Positions 16,625-24,903 of a stretch of 64,000 nt of DNA are shown here, piece after piece; the first letter of the stretch is position 1, and each line of letters opens with the position of its first letter. Origin of the DNA: Enterobacter asburiae (GTDB lineage Bacteria; Pseudomonadota; Gammaproteobacteria; Enterobacterales; Enterobacteriaceae). The position numbers and the translations under genes were made by a program. Below the pieces are notes generated by a model. That model was not told the origin of the DNA, did not search any database, and saw only the letters and a list, made by a program, of their open reading frames with translations. Location: assembly GCF_024599655.1 (NCBI RefSeq), contig NZ_CP102247.1:868001-932000 (forward strand). Direction: 5' to 3'.

Positions 16625-17187
16625 AGCGCCATCCACAGCCCCGGCAGCAGCATGTTGCCCGTGGACTGTAACAGCTCAGCGATCCCCATGTTGACCACAT
16701 AGAGCAGCAGAACCAGGATCATCGGGGAAAAATCGATGCCGCCCATAGACGGAAGCAGGTTACGGATCGGACGCAGCAGCGGCTCGGCCAGCTGAATCAA
16801 AGCATACTCCACCGGGCTACGCCCCTGGCTCACCCAACTCATAATGGCCATGACCAGCAGCACCCAGAAAATCAGCAGGCCGACGGTTTTGACCAGAATC
16901 AGGACCGCGGCAATCCAGATAATCGGCTGGAAGGTAATGACCATAAACAGCACGATTGCTTTGATAACGCTCAGAATAAACGCCACCAGCAGAGACGAAC
17001 TGTCGATGGGACCCATGGCCGGGATAATACGGCGCAATGGTCCGACAATAGGCTGCGTGATTTTCACGACAAACTGCGAGAACGGATTGTAAAAATCACA
17101 GCGGGCCCACTGCATCCAGACGCGCAGCAAAAGCGCCATCGTATACAGCTCAAGCACAGTTGAGAGTAGGAAAGTCAACGTCTTCAT
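16621..17187 (-). CDS. yggT: YggT family integral membrane protein
   Basis: A 188-residue inner-membrane protein with two YGGT domains; each has paired hydrophobic segments and a PIVGPLRRIIPAMG-type or PLLRPIRNLLPSMG-type motif. In E. coli it has been linked to osmotic and potassium-related phenotypes, but its role is not settled. It is 21 bp downstream of yggS and overlaps yggU. Confidence 0.95.
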   Translation of the reverse strand: MKTLTFLLSTVLELYTMALLLRVWMQWARCDFYNPFSQFVVKITQPIVGPLRRIIPAMGPIDSSSLLVAFILSVIKAIVLFMVITFQPIIWIAAVLILVKTVGLLIFWVLLVMAIMSWVSQGRSPVEYALIQLAEPLLRPIRNLLPSMGGIDFSPMILVLLLYVVNMGIAELLQSTGNMLLPGLWMAL

Positions 17188-17208
17188 GGCGTTCCTCAGG
17201 TTTCCTTA

Positions 17209-17910
17209 TTATTTTGAGTAGTCGCGCGCACCGAAAATTGCCGTGCCGATGCGCACCATAGTGCTGCCTGCCGCGATGGCGGCTTCCATATCATCCGACA
17301 TGCCCAAAGAAAGCGTGTCTACCGTGTTATAGCGCGCTTTAAGCGCCTCAAATGCTACAGCCATTTGCTGTGCCACGGCAAACTGCCTTTCATAACTTGA
17401 CTCAGGCGCCGGAATGGCCATCAGCCCGCGCAGGGTTAATCGCGGCAGTTCTGCCACCTCTGCGGCCAGCGCGTCCAGTTCGCTCAGCGCAATGCCGGAC
17501 TTGCTGTTTTCGTCGCTGATGTTGATTTGAATCAGCACGTTAAGCGCAGGCATGTCTGCCGGACGCTGGTCGTTCAGACGGGTAGCAATGCGCAGACGGT
17601 CAACGGTATGGCACCAGTCGAAGTGCTCTGCCACCAGACGGCTTTTGTTCGACTGCAGCGGGCCAATAAAGTGCCATTGCAGACTCGTCTTCCCCTGTTC
17701 CTGGAAGTAGCGAATTTTATCCACGCCTTCCTGCACGTAGTTTTCACCAAACGCTCGCTGTCCTGCATCAATGGCTTCTGCGATGGCGCTCGCAGGCTTG
17801 GTTTTGCTGACTGCAAGCAGCGTAATTTCTTCTGAAGCCCGGCCGCAACGCGTTGTAGCGGCTGAGATTTTGTCCCGGACCTGTGCCAGGTTATGCGCAA
17901 TGTCGTTCAT
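17209..17910 (-). CDS. yggS: PLP homeostasis protein YggS (PLPBP/COG0325)
   Basis: A 233-residue single-domain fold III pyridoxal phosphate-binding protein. The PLP lysine is in LLAVSKTKPASAI (about residue 36), and the C-terminal phosphate-binding part is in STMVRIGTAIFGARDY. It buffers PLP and affects amino-acid and vitamin B6 balance, without known catalysis. Its start is separated from the divergent yggR start by only 17 bp. Confidence 0.95.
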   Translation of the reverse strand: MNDIAHNLAQVRDKISAATTRCGRASEEITLLAVSKTKPASAIAEAIDAGQRAFGENYVQEGVDKIRYFQEQGKTSLQWHFIGPLQSNKSRLVAEHFDWCHTVDRLRIATRLNDQRPADMPALNVLIQINISDENSKSGIALSELDALAAEVAELPRLTLRGLMAIPAPESSYERQFAVAQQMAVAFEALKARYNTVDTLSLGMSDDMEAAIAAGSTMVRIGTAIFGARDYSK

Positions 17911-17927
17911 TTTCCGAGGAGTAGTCT

Positions 17928-18908
17928 ATGGATGTGGAAGAAATTGTGGCCCTTAGTGTAAAGCATAACGTCTCCGATCTACACCTGTGCAGTGATTCAC
18001 CACCGCGCTGGCGCAGATTAGGCCGGCTTGAGCCTGCTCCCTTTCCACCTCCCGACGTTGGGGCGTTATTAAAAGCGTGGCTCAACGATGAGCAGCAGGG
18101 AACATGGTGGGCGAACGGGCAGGTGGACTTTGCCGCGACGGTGACGGGAGGCCAGCGTCTGCGCGGCAGTGCCTTTAAGCAGATGAGCGGTATCTCTGTG
18201 ACGCTGCGGCTGTTGCCGCGTACCTGCCCGCAGCTCGCTTCGCTGGGCGCGCCGCGGGCAATCCCGGAACTGTTATCCAATGACGCCGGGCTGATTCTGG
18301 TGACAGGGGCAACCGGCAGCGGTAAATCCACTACGCTGGCGGCGATGGTCGATTTTCTTAACCGCCATGCTGACGGCCATATCCTCACGCTTGAAGATCC
18401 GGTGGAGTTTATCTACCAGAGCGAGCGTTGCCTGATCCAGCAGCGGGAGATAGGCCAGCACAGCCCGTCATTTGCCGACGCGCTGCGCAGTGCCTTACGC
18501 CAGGATCCGGACGTTATTCTGCTGGGGGAGCTGCGCGACAGCGAAACGATCCGCCTGGCGCTGACGGCGGCGGAGACCGGACATTTGGTGCTGGCGACGC
18601 TGCACACGCGCGGGGCATCGCAGGCGATTGAACGGCTGGTCGATACGTTCCCGGCGCAGGAGAAAGATCCGGTGCGTAACCAGCTGGCCGGCAGCCTGCG
18701 GGCGGTGCTGGCGCAAAAGCTGCTTCCCGATCTACAGGGCGGGCGCGTCGCGTTGTATGAACTGCTGGTGAACACCGCAGCGGCGGCGAATCTTATTCGT
18801 GAAGGGAAAACGTGGCAACTGCCCGGCATCATCCAGACCGGTCAGCAGGCAGGAATGCAGAACTTTGACCAGAGTCTGGCGGAGAGACGGGCGCAGGGGC
18901 GACTGTAG
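17928..18908 (+). CDS. yggR: PilT-family type IV pilus retraction-type ATPase
   Basis: A 326-residue secretion ATPase. Walker A is GATGSGKST, Walker B is DPDVILLGELRDSETI, and the His box is ATLHTRGASQAI. PilT-like enzymes power pilus retraction. No pilus genes are in this window, so the machine it serves is elsewhere or absent. GAGGAG just before the ATG is the ribosome-binding site. The promoter must overlap the yggS start. Confidence 0.93.
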   Translation: MDVEEIVALSVKHNVSDLHLCSDSPPRWRRLGRLEPAPFPPPDVGALLKAWLNDEQQGTWWANGQVDFAATVTGGQRLRGSAFKQMSGISVTLRLLPRTCPQLASLGAPRAIPELLSNDAGLILVTGATGSGKSTTLAAMVDFLNRHADGHILTLEDPVEFIYQSERCLIQQREIGQHSPSFADALRSALRQDPDVILLGELRDSETIRLALTAAETGHLVLATLHTRGASQAIERLVDTFPAQEKDPVRNQLAGSLRAVLAQKLLPDLQGGRVALYELLVNTAAAANLIREGKTWQLPGIIQTGQQAGMQNFDQSLAERRAQGRL

Positions 18909-18918
18909 GCCCCTCTGT

Positions 18919-19335
18919 TTAAAAGCCCTGGTCGAAATAGCTTTCGAGGATGATGACGGCAGAAGCGGAGTCCACGCTGCCTTTGTTGAGCGCACGGAAG
19001 CCGCCGTGCTCAAACAGGCCAGCACGCGCTTCGACGGTGCTAAGACGCTCGTCGTGAAGCTTCACGGAGACGCCAAAACGGCCATGGATTTTATTGGCGA
19101 ACTTACGCGCCCGGGCGGTAAGCGGTTGTTCAGTGCCGTCCATGTTCAGCGGCAGCCCAACAATCACGTCATCCGGCTGCCACTCTTTGAGCAGACGCTC
19201 GATAAGATTCCAGTCTGGCGTGCCGTCATTAGCCTTCAGGGCCGTGAGCGGACGCGCGGTACCGGTGATGCGCTGACCCACGGCGACGCCAATGCTTTTG
19301 GTACCAAAATCGAAGGCCAGAAGCGTTCCGCTCAT
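18919..19335 (-). CDS. ruvX: YqgF/RuvX, Holliday junction resolvase-like RNase H-fold protein
   Basis: A 138-residue RNase H-fold protein with the first acidic motif in LAFDFGTKSIGVAVGQ and the motif DDVIVGLPLNMDGTEQPLT. The family has been called a putative Holliday junction resolvase and takes part in 16S rRNA 5'-end maturation. The start codon overlaps the yqgE stop. It is essential in E. coli. Confidence 0.95.
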   Translation of the reverse strand: MSGTLLAFDFGTKSIGVAVGQRITGTARPLTALKANDGTPDWNLIERLLKEWQPDDVIVGLPLNMDGTEQPLTARARKFANKIHGRFGVSVKLHDERLSTVEARAGLFEHGGFRALNKGSVDSASAVIILESYFDQGF

Positions 19336-19895
19336 CAGGCGTGCCCCGCTACGCCAGGCATGGTCAGGATATCAATGCCAATCAGCTTCGCCGCGTCACG
19401 CCAGCGATCGGCGATAGGGGTTTTAAACAGGATATTCATGTCCGCAGGTGCGGTCAGCCACGCGTTATCGAGGATCTCTTGCTCAAGCTGGCCTTTCTCC
19501 CACGACGAATAGCCCAGTGCCACCAGCACTTCAGAAGGCTGCTCTGCGGTGCCCAGCGTTTCGAGCACGTCACGCGATGTCGTGATAACGGTGTTGTCGG
19601 AGATGCGAATGCTGGAAGAGAATACCGGCGGCGTATGCAGGATAAAACCGCGATCTTCTGCAAGAGGTCCACCCAGCATCACGGGTTTATCAAGCCGGAT
19701 TTCCGGCAGTCGCGCTTCAGCCGGGATTTTCAGCTTGTCCAGAATTCCTTCAACCTGAAGATTTTCCAGCGGTTTATTGATGATAATGCCCATCGCGCCG
19801 TCTTCATTGTATTCACAAATGTACACCACAGCGCGGCGAAAAATCGGGTCCTGGAGAGCAGGCATGGCAATAAGAAAGTGATGCTGTAAATTCAT
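19335..19895 (-). CDS. yqgE: YqgE/AlgH family protein
   Basis: A 186-residue protein of the AlgH family, starting MNLQHHFLIAMPALQDPIFRR, with GAMGIIINKPLENL and PVMLGGPLAEDRGFILHTP. The molecular function is unknown. It overlaps ruvX by one base, and the pair lies downstream of gshB behind a terminator. Confidence 0.94.
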   Translation of the reverse strand: MNLQHHFLIAMPALQDPIFRRAVVYICEYNEDGAMGIIINKPLENLQVEGILDKLKIPAEARLPEIRLDKPVMLGGPLAEDRGFILHTPPVFSSSIRISDNTVITTSRDVLETLGTAEQPSEVLVALGYSSWEKGQLEQEILDNAWLTAPADMNILFKTPIADRWRDAAKLIGIDILTMPGVAGHA

Positions 19896-19920
19896 TGTCA
19901 GAGGTACTGTTTCCTGGTTT

Positions 19921-19964
19921 AAAAAGCGACAGCGCCCAGTATGGGGACAAACACAGGCGCTGTC
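19921..19964 (-). terminator. Rho-independent terminator downstream of gshB
   Basis: On the minus strand a 9-bp stem GACAGCGCC / GGCGCTGTC is followed by GCTTTTTAA. It separates gshB from yqgE-ruvX. Confidence 0.75.
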
Positions 19965-19982
19965 ACTAATAGTATTGTTAGG

Positions 19983-20930
19983 TTATTTCTGTAAACGTTT
20001 TTCGATAGCGTCCATCAGCATTCCGGTGATCGAAATCGGGAATTCCGCTTCAATTTCACGAATGCAGGTCGGGCTGGTGACGTTCACTTCGGTCAGGCGA
20101 TCGCCGATGATATCCAGGCCAACGAAGATCAGGCCTTTGGCTTTCAGCGTCGGGCCAACGCGACGGGCAATTTCCCAGTCGCTTTCGGTCAGCGGGCGCG
20201 GCTCGCCGCGGCCACCGGCTGCCAGATTACCTCGGGTTTCGCCACCCTGCGGAATACGTGCCAGGCAGTATGGAACCGGTTCGCCATCCACTACCAAAAC
20301 GCGTTTGTCGCCGTCTTTGATCGCCGGAATATAGTTCTGCGCCATGCAGTAACGCGTGCCGAGTTCGGTCAGCGTTTCGGCAATCACGCCAATGTTCGGA
20401 TCGCTCTCTTTCACGCGGAAAATCGACGCGCCGCCCATGCCGTCCAGCGGCTTCATGATGATATCGCCGTGCTTCTGCCAGAATTCCTTCAACTGCGCTT
20501 TGCTGCGGGTCACCAGGGTTTCCGGCGTCAGTTCAGAGAACCAGGCGGTGTAGAGCTTCTCGTTGCAGTCGCGCAGGCTCTGCGGCTTGTTGACGATCAG
20601 CGTGCCTTTCTCTTCTGCACGCTCAAGGATGTAGGTGCTGTAGATGTATTCAGTGTCGAACGGCGGATCTTTACGCATCAGGATGACGTTGAGATCGGCC
20701 AGGGCAATGTCCTGCTCGGTGCCGAACTCGTACCATTTGTCGTAGTTCTGCTCGACGTTAACGATGCGGGTGCGCGCGCGCGCTTCACCGTTGATCAGGT
20801 AAAGATCGTTCATCTCCATATAGTGGAGTTCATAGCCGCGACGCTGCGCTTCCAGCAGCATGGCGAAGCTGGAATCTTTCTTGATGTTAATGTTTGCGAT
20901 GGGGTCCATCACGATGCCGAGCTTGATCAT
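19983..20930 (-). CDS. gshB: Glutathione synthetase
   Basis: GshB joins gamma-glutamylcysteine and glycine with ATP. The 315-residue ATP-grasp enzyme starts MIKLGIVMDPIANINIKKDS and has the ATP-binding KPLDGMGGASIFR and metal-binding GLIFVGLDIIGDRLTEVNVT segments. The frame is open to 20966, but the ATG at 20930 gives the usual start and length. It follows rsmE on the same strand. Confidence 0.97.
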   Translation of the reverse strand: MIKLGIVMDPIANINIKKDSSFAMLLEAQRRGYELHYMEMNDLYLINGEARARTRIVNVEQNYDKWYEFGTEQDIALADLNVILMRKDPPFDTEYIYSTYILERAEEKGTLIVNKPQSLRDCNEKLYTAWFSELTPETLVTRSKAQLKEFWQKHGDIIMKPLDGMGGASIFRVKESDPNIGVIAETLTELGTRYCMAQNYIPAIKDGDKRVLVVDGEPVPYCLARIPQGGETRGNLAAGGRGEPRPLTESDWEIARRVGPTLKAKGLIFVGLDIIGDRLTEVNVTSPTCIREIEAEFPISITGMLMDAIEKRLQK

Positions 20931-20949
20931 GTTCTTCTCCGTTAATGCT

Positions 20950-21681
20950 TCAACCCAGATCGCCAAACCGTACCTGTAGCGCGGTAATGGCCGTGAGTGC
21001 CGTTGTCTCAGTGCGCAGAACGCGAGGTCCCAACAGAATATCAGTAAACTGGTAACGTGCCGTCATCGCAATTTCGTCCGCCGACAGGCCGCCTTCGGGG
21101 CCAATCAGCAGGCGTACGCGCTCGACGGGCAGGGGCAGCGTATTGATGCTGGCGCTGGCGCGCGGATGAAGATTGAGCTTCAGCCCTTTCTCCTCTTCTG
21201 CACACCAGTCCTCCAGAACCATCGCCGGGCGGATCTCCGGAATACGGTTACGGCCGCTCTGTTCGCAAGCCGCAATGGCGATTTTCTGCCACTGCTGGAT
21301 CTTTTTGTTCAGACGTTCCGCATCCAGTTTAACGCCACAGCGCTCAGAAAAAAGTGGCGTAATGAGGCTTACACCCAGTTCAATGGATTTCTGAATGGTG
21401 AACTCCATTTTCTCACCGCGCGACATCACCTGGCCCAGATGGATGTGCAGCGGTGATTCCCGGTCATCCACTTCGCCACGCAGCACGTTAACGTGTACGC
21501 TTTTTTTATCCGACCGCGTGATTTCCGCGTCGAAAACCTGGTTCGAGCCGTCGAACAGCTGGATAGCCTGACCTGCGCCCATGCGCAGCACGCGGCCAAC
21601 GTGGTTGGCGGCGTCATCAGACAGGGCGATTTCGCGGCCTGCGGTAATCAGTTCAGGATGGTAAATGCGGGGAATGCGCAT
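20950..21681 (-). CDS. rsmE: 16S rRNA (uracil-1498-N3)-methyltransferase
   Basis: A 243-residue SPOUT methyltransferase that methylates U1498 of 16S rRNA. Visible motifs are the N-terminal PUA-like MRIPRIYHPEL region, SIELGVSLITPLFSERC, IGPEGGLSADEI and the C-terminal knot LGPRVLRTETTALTAI. The start at 21681 is chosen over 21696 by family length. It lies 19 bp upstream of gshB. Confidence 0.96.
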   Translation of the reverse strand: MRIPRIYHPELITAGREIALSDDAANHVGRVLRMGAGQAIQLFDGSNQVFDAEITRSDKKSVHVNVLRGEVDDRESPLHIHLGQVMSRGEKMEFTIQKSIELGVSLITPLFSERCGVKLDAERLNKKIQQWQKIAIAACEQSGRNRIPEIRPAMVLEDWCAEEEKGLKLNLHPRASASINTLPLPVERVRLLIGPEGGLSADEIAMTARYQFTDILLGPRVLRTETTALTAITALQVRFGDLG

Positions 21682-21732
21682 AGTCAGAAATTCCATGTGT
21701 CATGCGATATAAGCGAATTGCCGTAGTGTAGG

Positions 21733-22440
21733 TTAGCTCTTTTGCGCCTGGCAAGCCCGCTGGACGTAAGGGTTGTGATTCCCCTGGACTCTGGCGATGC
21801 GCTCGTCGCGCTGGCATTCCCACTCCGTCACCGGGTACTGCTTGTCCCAGGCGTTGAACAGCTGCGTCTGCTGGCGTGAAAGGTTGAGGTCATAACGGTC
21901 ACGCATATAGAAGTAGGTGCGGGCAATACTGCCGCGCGCGCGGGCAGGGGGCTCGGCGACTTTCTCTTTAAAATCAACCTTCATACCGCACTGGCCGTAC
22001 TGGCCTTCACCACCGTTCCACTGGCTGTACATGAAATTACCGCGGTCACCGTTCACTTCGCCAACCGCAGGCTGCAGGTTATGCATATCGCTTTCCATCT
22101 GGCGGTAAACCGGATCTTTGGAACAGTTTTTACGTCCGCCGTCCTGCCAGCACTGGCGCTGGTGGCCAAACTGCCAGGCCGGAACGACATGTTCCCATTC
22201 GATGCGGCTGGCGCGGTTTTCGTTTTTACGCACCTTATAGCCGCAGGACTCAAGGTCAACGACCCCTTTTTTACCCTGCCAGTTAATTTTGCAGCCGCAG
22301 TAGAAATCACCCGGCACATCGGCGTTCACCTTCACGCCTGCTGCCTTAGCCTGGGAAAAACTGTTGATACCGTCGGCCAGAGCATGGCCTGAGAGCGCCG
22401 TCGTCAGAAAGGCGACCGCGAGAGAAAAATTACGGGACAT
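21733..22440 (-). CDS. endA: DNA-specific endonuclease I
   Basis: A periplasmic, non-specific DNA endonuclease. The 235-residue precursor starts MSRNFSLAVAFLTTALSGHA, a signal peptide cut after HALA. The catalytic beta-beta-alpha-metal region is HNLQPAVGEVNGDRGNFMYS. Several cysteines fit disulfides typical of the mature enzyme. The frame opens at 22497, but the ATG at 22440 gives the standard length. Confidence 0.96.
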   Translation of the reverse strand: MSRNFSLAVAFLTTALSGHALADGINSFSQAKAAGVKVNADVPGDFYCGCKINWQGKKGVVDLESCGYKVRKNENRASRIEWEHVVPAWQFGHQRQCWQDGGRKNCSKDPVYRQMESDMHNLQPAVGEVNGDRGNFMYSQWNGGEGQYGQCGMKVDFKEKVAEPPARARGSIARTYFYMRDRYDLNLSRQQTQLFNAWDKQYPVTEWECQRDERIARVQGNHNPYVQRACQAQKS

Positions 22441-22534
22441 CTTACACTCCGTGTCAAAACGAGCCCGCAACGTAACGAATGTTGTTCCTGTATGCAATCA
22501 GTCAGATCAGGAAAGTTCCTGAAAGTTCAGATGA

Positions 22535-23032
22535 TTATTCCGCAACCAGCGGCTCGCCGCATTTGACGCAGCGGTAAGTCGCCTCGCCGCGCACCACGCG
22601 ATTATGGCGGCGGACGGTAAGCTGATGCTGCTGACACTGGCAGCGGTAGGGGAAGGTATTGCGGCGCACCGATTCCAGTTCGAACTGATGGGTACGGCGT
22701 GCCGGAACGCCGAGCACCGCTTCCATCATCCACTTCCACTCTTTCCCGTGGGGCGCGACGCGTCCGAAGTGTTTCCACACCAGCAGATGCGCCAGCTCGT
22801 GCGGTACCACTTCCTCGATAAACGCCTGCTGGTTTTCCATCATCAGCACCGGGTTAAGGCGTATCTCATAAGGCTCGAGCCAGGCGGTGCCGGCCGCGGT
22901 GCCGCGCTGCTGATAAACGATCTTAGGTTCAGGGTAATTGCGACCGAGCTTCAGGTTCGCCTGGGCGAGTTTTTCCCGCAGGCAGCGCATAACGGCTTGC
23001 TGAAGGGCGATGGGGAGACGGGGTGCTTTCAT
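22535..23032 (-). CDS. sprT: SprT family zinc metalloprotease-like protein
   Basis: A 165-residue protein with the zinc motif HELAHLLVWKHFG (HExxH) and a C-terminal zinc-ribbon-like part with cysteine pairs in YRCQCQQHQL and YRCVKCGEPL. It is related to Spartan-type proteases, but its substrate in enterobacteria is not known. It lies between endA and galP on the same strand. Confidence 0.94.
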   Translation of the reverse strand: MKAPRLPIALQQAVMRCLREKLAQANLKLGRNYPEPKIVYQQRGTAAGTAWLEPYEIRLNPVLMMENQQAFIEEVVPHELAHLLVWKHFGRVAPHGKEWKWMMEAVLGVPARRTHQFELESVRRNTFPYRCQCQQHQLTVRRHNRVVRGEATYRCVKCGEPLVAE

Positions 23033-23058
23033 AGGAGCAGAGCATAAAGCGCGAAGCG

Positions 23059-23081
23059 GGGAGGCGCAAGAGGCGCCTCCC
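23059..23081 (-). terminator. GC-rich hairpin between galP and sprT
   Basis: A 9-bp perfect stem GGGAGGCGC / GCGCCTCCC with a 5-base loop lies just after the galP stop on the minus strand. It lacks a run of T, so termination is possible but not assured. Confidence 0.4.
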
Positions 23082-23090
23082 GCATGAGGA

Positions 23091-24488
23091 TCAGTCGTGG
23101 GCGCCGATTTCGCGCAGAGGACGACCTTTCATCAGGTTACGTTCAATATGTTCCAGAGAAACGTGTTTGGTTTCTGGAACCAGCCAGATAGTCAGCACAA
23201 TAAAGAAGATATTCAGACCGGCGTAGACCCAGAAGGTGTTCGCGTTGCCCAGGGTATTGAGCATGGTCAGGAACGTTGCGCCGACGATCATGTTGGCAAT
23301 CCAGTTGGTTGCGGTAGAGCAGGTGATACCAAAATCACGCCCTTTCAGCGGCTGGATCTCAGAGCACAGCACCCAAATCAGCGGGCCAGCGCTCATCGCA
23401 AACCCGACGATAAACATCAGCAGCATGCCGACGGCAAAGTACTGGGCGGTTGGTGAGTGAATGCCCACATGCATCATGGTACCGAGGACACCCATACCGG
23501 CCGCCATCACCAGGAAGCCCAGCGTCAGGGTTGGCTTACGTCCCCAGCGGTCCACCAGACCGATGGCGATAAAGGTCGCCAGCACGTTGGTCAGACCCAC
23601 GATGACGGTCCCCCACATCTGCTCGGTGGTGTTGGTGTAGCCCGCCAGCTCAAAGATTTTTGGCGCGTAATACATGATGACGTTCATCCCGGTGAACTGC
23701 TGCATCACCTGAAGCAGCACGCCGAGGAACACCGCGCGGCGGAAGTTGCTGTTCTCTTTAAACAGCGCCCAGCCGGACTGTTTGACCTTCAGGCTTTCGC
23801 GGATCTCTTCCAGCTCGTTTTTCGCTTCGGCGCTGGTGTCGCGCAGGCGCATCAGTACGCGTTCGGCATCGTGGAATCGACGTTTTGCGGCAAACCAGCG
23901 CGGGCTGTCCGGAAGGAAGAAGACGCCAATCAGCAGCAGAATGGCCGGGATGATGATCACGCCGAGCATCCAGCGCCATGCGCCGCTGTAGCTAAACGCG
24001 GTATCGGAAAGGTACGCGCCCAAAATACCGATGGTGATCATGAGCTGATACATCGAAATCATACTGCCGCGGATTTTCTCCGGCGCGATTTCAGACAGGT
24101 AAAGCGGAGCGGTATAGGACGCCACGCCCACGGCCAGGCCGAGCAGCACGCGGGAAACCAGCAGAACCTCTACGTTAGGCGCTGCGGCAGAGAAGAGTGA
24201 ACCGGCAACGAACAGGATCGCGCCGATCATCAGGCTCTTTTTACGCCCGAGCTTGAAGGAGAGCCAGCCGCTGCCGACGGCCCCGACGGCCGCGCCAAAC
24301 ATCATGGAGCTGACCACCCACTCCTGGGTGTGAGCACTGATCTGGAACTCGTCAGTGATGAAAGGTAATGCACCGGCAATCACGCCGATATCCAGGCCAA
24401 AAAGTAATCCTGCCAGGGCGGCGAGGAAACAGACGAAGAATGTCATCGCCTTGTTGGACGTACGCCCCTGTTTTTTATTGTCAGGCAT
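23091..24488 (-). CDS. galP: Galactose:H+ symporter
   Basis: A 465-residue sugar porter of the major facilitator superfamily with 12 hydrophobic segments. It contains the sugar-transporter signatures DIGVIAGALPFITDEF, GRKKSLMIGAILF, PDSPRWF, QQFTGMNVIMYYAP and PETKHVSLEHIE. The sequence is almost that of E. coli GalP, which takes up galactose and glucose. Perfect CRP and Gal operator motifs lie upstream. Confidence 0.96.
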   Translation of the reverse strand: MPDNKKQGRTSNKAMTFFVCFLAALAGLLFGLDIGVIAGALPFITDEFQISAHTQEWVVSSMMFGAAVGAVGSGWLSFKLGRKKSLMIGAILFVAGSLFSAAAPNVEVLLVSRVLLGLAVGVASYTAPLYLSEIAPEKIRGSMISMYQLMITIGILGAYLSDTAFSYSGAWRWMLGVIIIPAILLLIGVFFLPDSPRWFAAKRRFHDAERVLMRLRDTSAEAKNELEEIRESLKVKQSGWALFKENSNFRRAVFLGVLLQVMQQFTGMNVIMYYAPKIFELAGYTNTTEQMWGTVIVGLTNVLATFIAIGLVDRWGRKPTLTLGFLVMAAGMGVLGTMMHVGIHSPTAQYFAVGMLLMFIVGFAMSAGPLIWVLCSEIQPLKGRDFGITCSTATNWIANMIVGATFLTMLNTLGNANTFWVYAGLNIFFIVLTIWLVPETKHVSLEHIERNLMKGRPLREIGAHD

Positions 24489-24553
24489 TATGCCCTCCAG
24501 TTGGGTTATCAGTTTTATTGATGTAAAGGGTAGGTGAGTGACCCGTAAAAATA

Positions 24554-24588
24554 TGTGAGATTAATCACATAGGTGTAATCGGTTACAC
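24554..24588 (-). promoter_or_regulatory. CRP site and GalR/GalS operator of galP
   Basis: TGTGAGATTAATCACA at 24554-24569 is a perfect CRP consensus. GTGTAATCGGTTACAC at 24573-24588 is a perfect match to the Gal operator GTGNAANCGNTTNCAC. Both lie 66-100 bp upstream of galP. Control of galP by CRP and GalR/GalS is known in E. coli. Confidence 0.88.
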
Positions 24589-24754
24589 TAACGTGAAACC
24601 GTAAAAATAATTAAGGCTTTGAAAATATAGAGGTAAACGAGGTGATACGCATCGCGTTTGTTAGAATTTCGGACTTAACTGAAATGAAATGTAACAGCAG
24701 AAGAAAGACGATCAGGCAAAGAGATTATTCTGAAAGCGGGATATATTCGGCATG

Positions 24755-24770
24755 GTGTAATCGGTTTCAA
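24755..24770. promoter_or_regulatory. Second, imperfect Gal operator
   Basis: GTGTAATCGGTTTCAA matches the Gal operator consensus except the last base. It lies 182 bp centre to centre from the first operator, next to a BIME. Two operators could allow a GalR loop; this is inference. Confidence 0.55.
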
Positions 24771-24775
24771 ATATT

Positions 24776-24855
24776 GCCGGGTGGCGGCTGCGCCTTACCC
24801 AGCCTACAAACACCTCAAAACCCGTAGGTCGGGTAAGGCGCAGCCGCCACCCGAC
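24776..24855. repeat. REP/BIME pair between galP promoter and metK terminator
   Basis: Inverted REP units GCCGGGTGGCGGCTGCGCCT and, further on, GTAGGTCGGGTAAGGCGCAG followed by CCGCCACCCGAC flank a short spacer. It abuts the metK terminator. Confidence 0.85.
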
Positions 24856-24856
24856 A

Positions 24857-24884
24857 CAAAAAAGGCCAGCACAAAGGCTGGCCT
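24857..24884 (-). terminator. Rho-independent terminator of metK
   Basis: On the minus strand an 8-bp stem AGGCCAGC / GCTGGCCT is followed by a T run (24857-24863 are A on the plus strand). It starts 20 bp after the metK stop. Confidence 0.88.
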
Positions 24885-24903
24885 GTTTAACGCTGTCAGT
24901 CGA

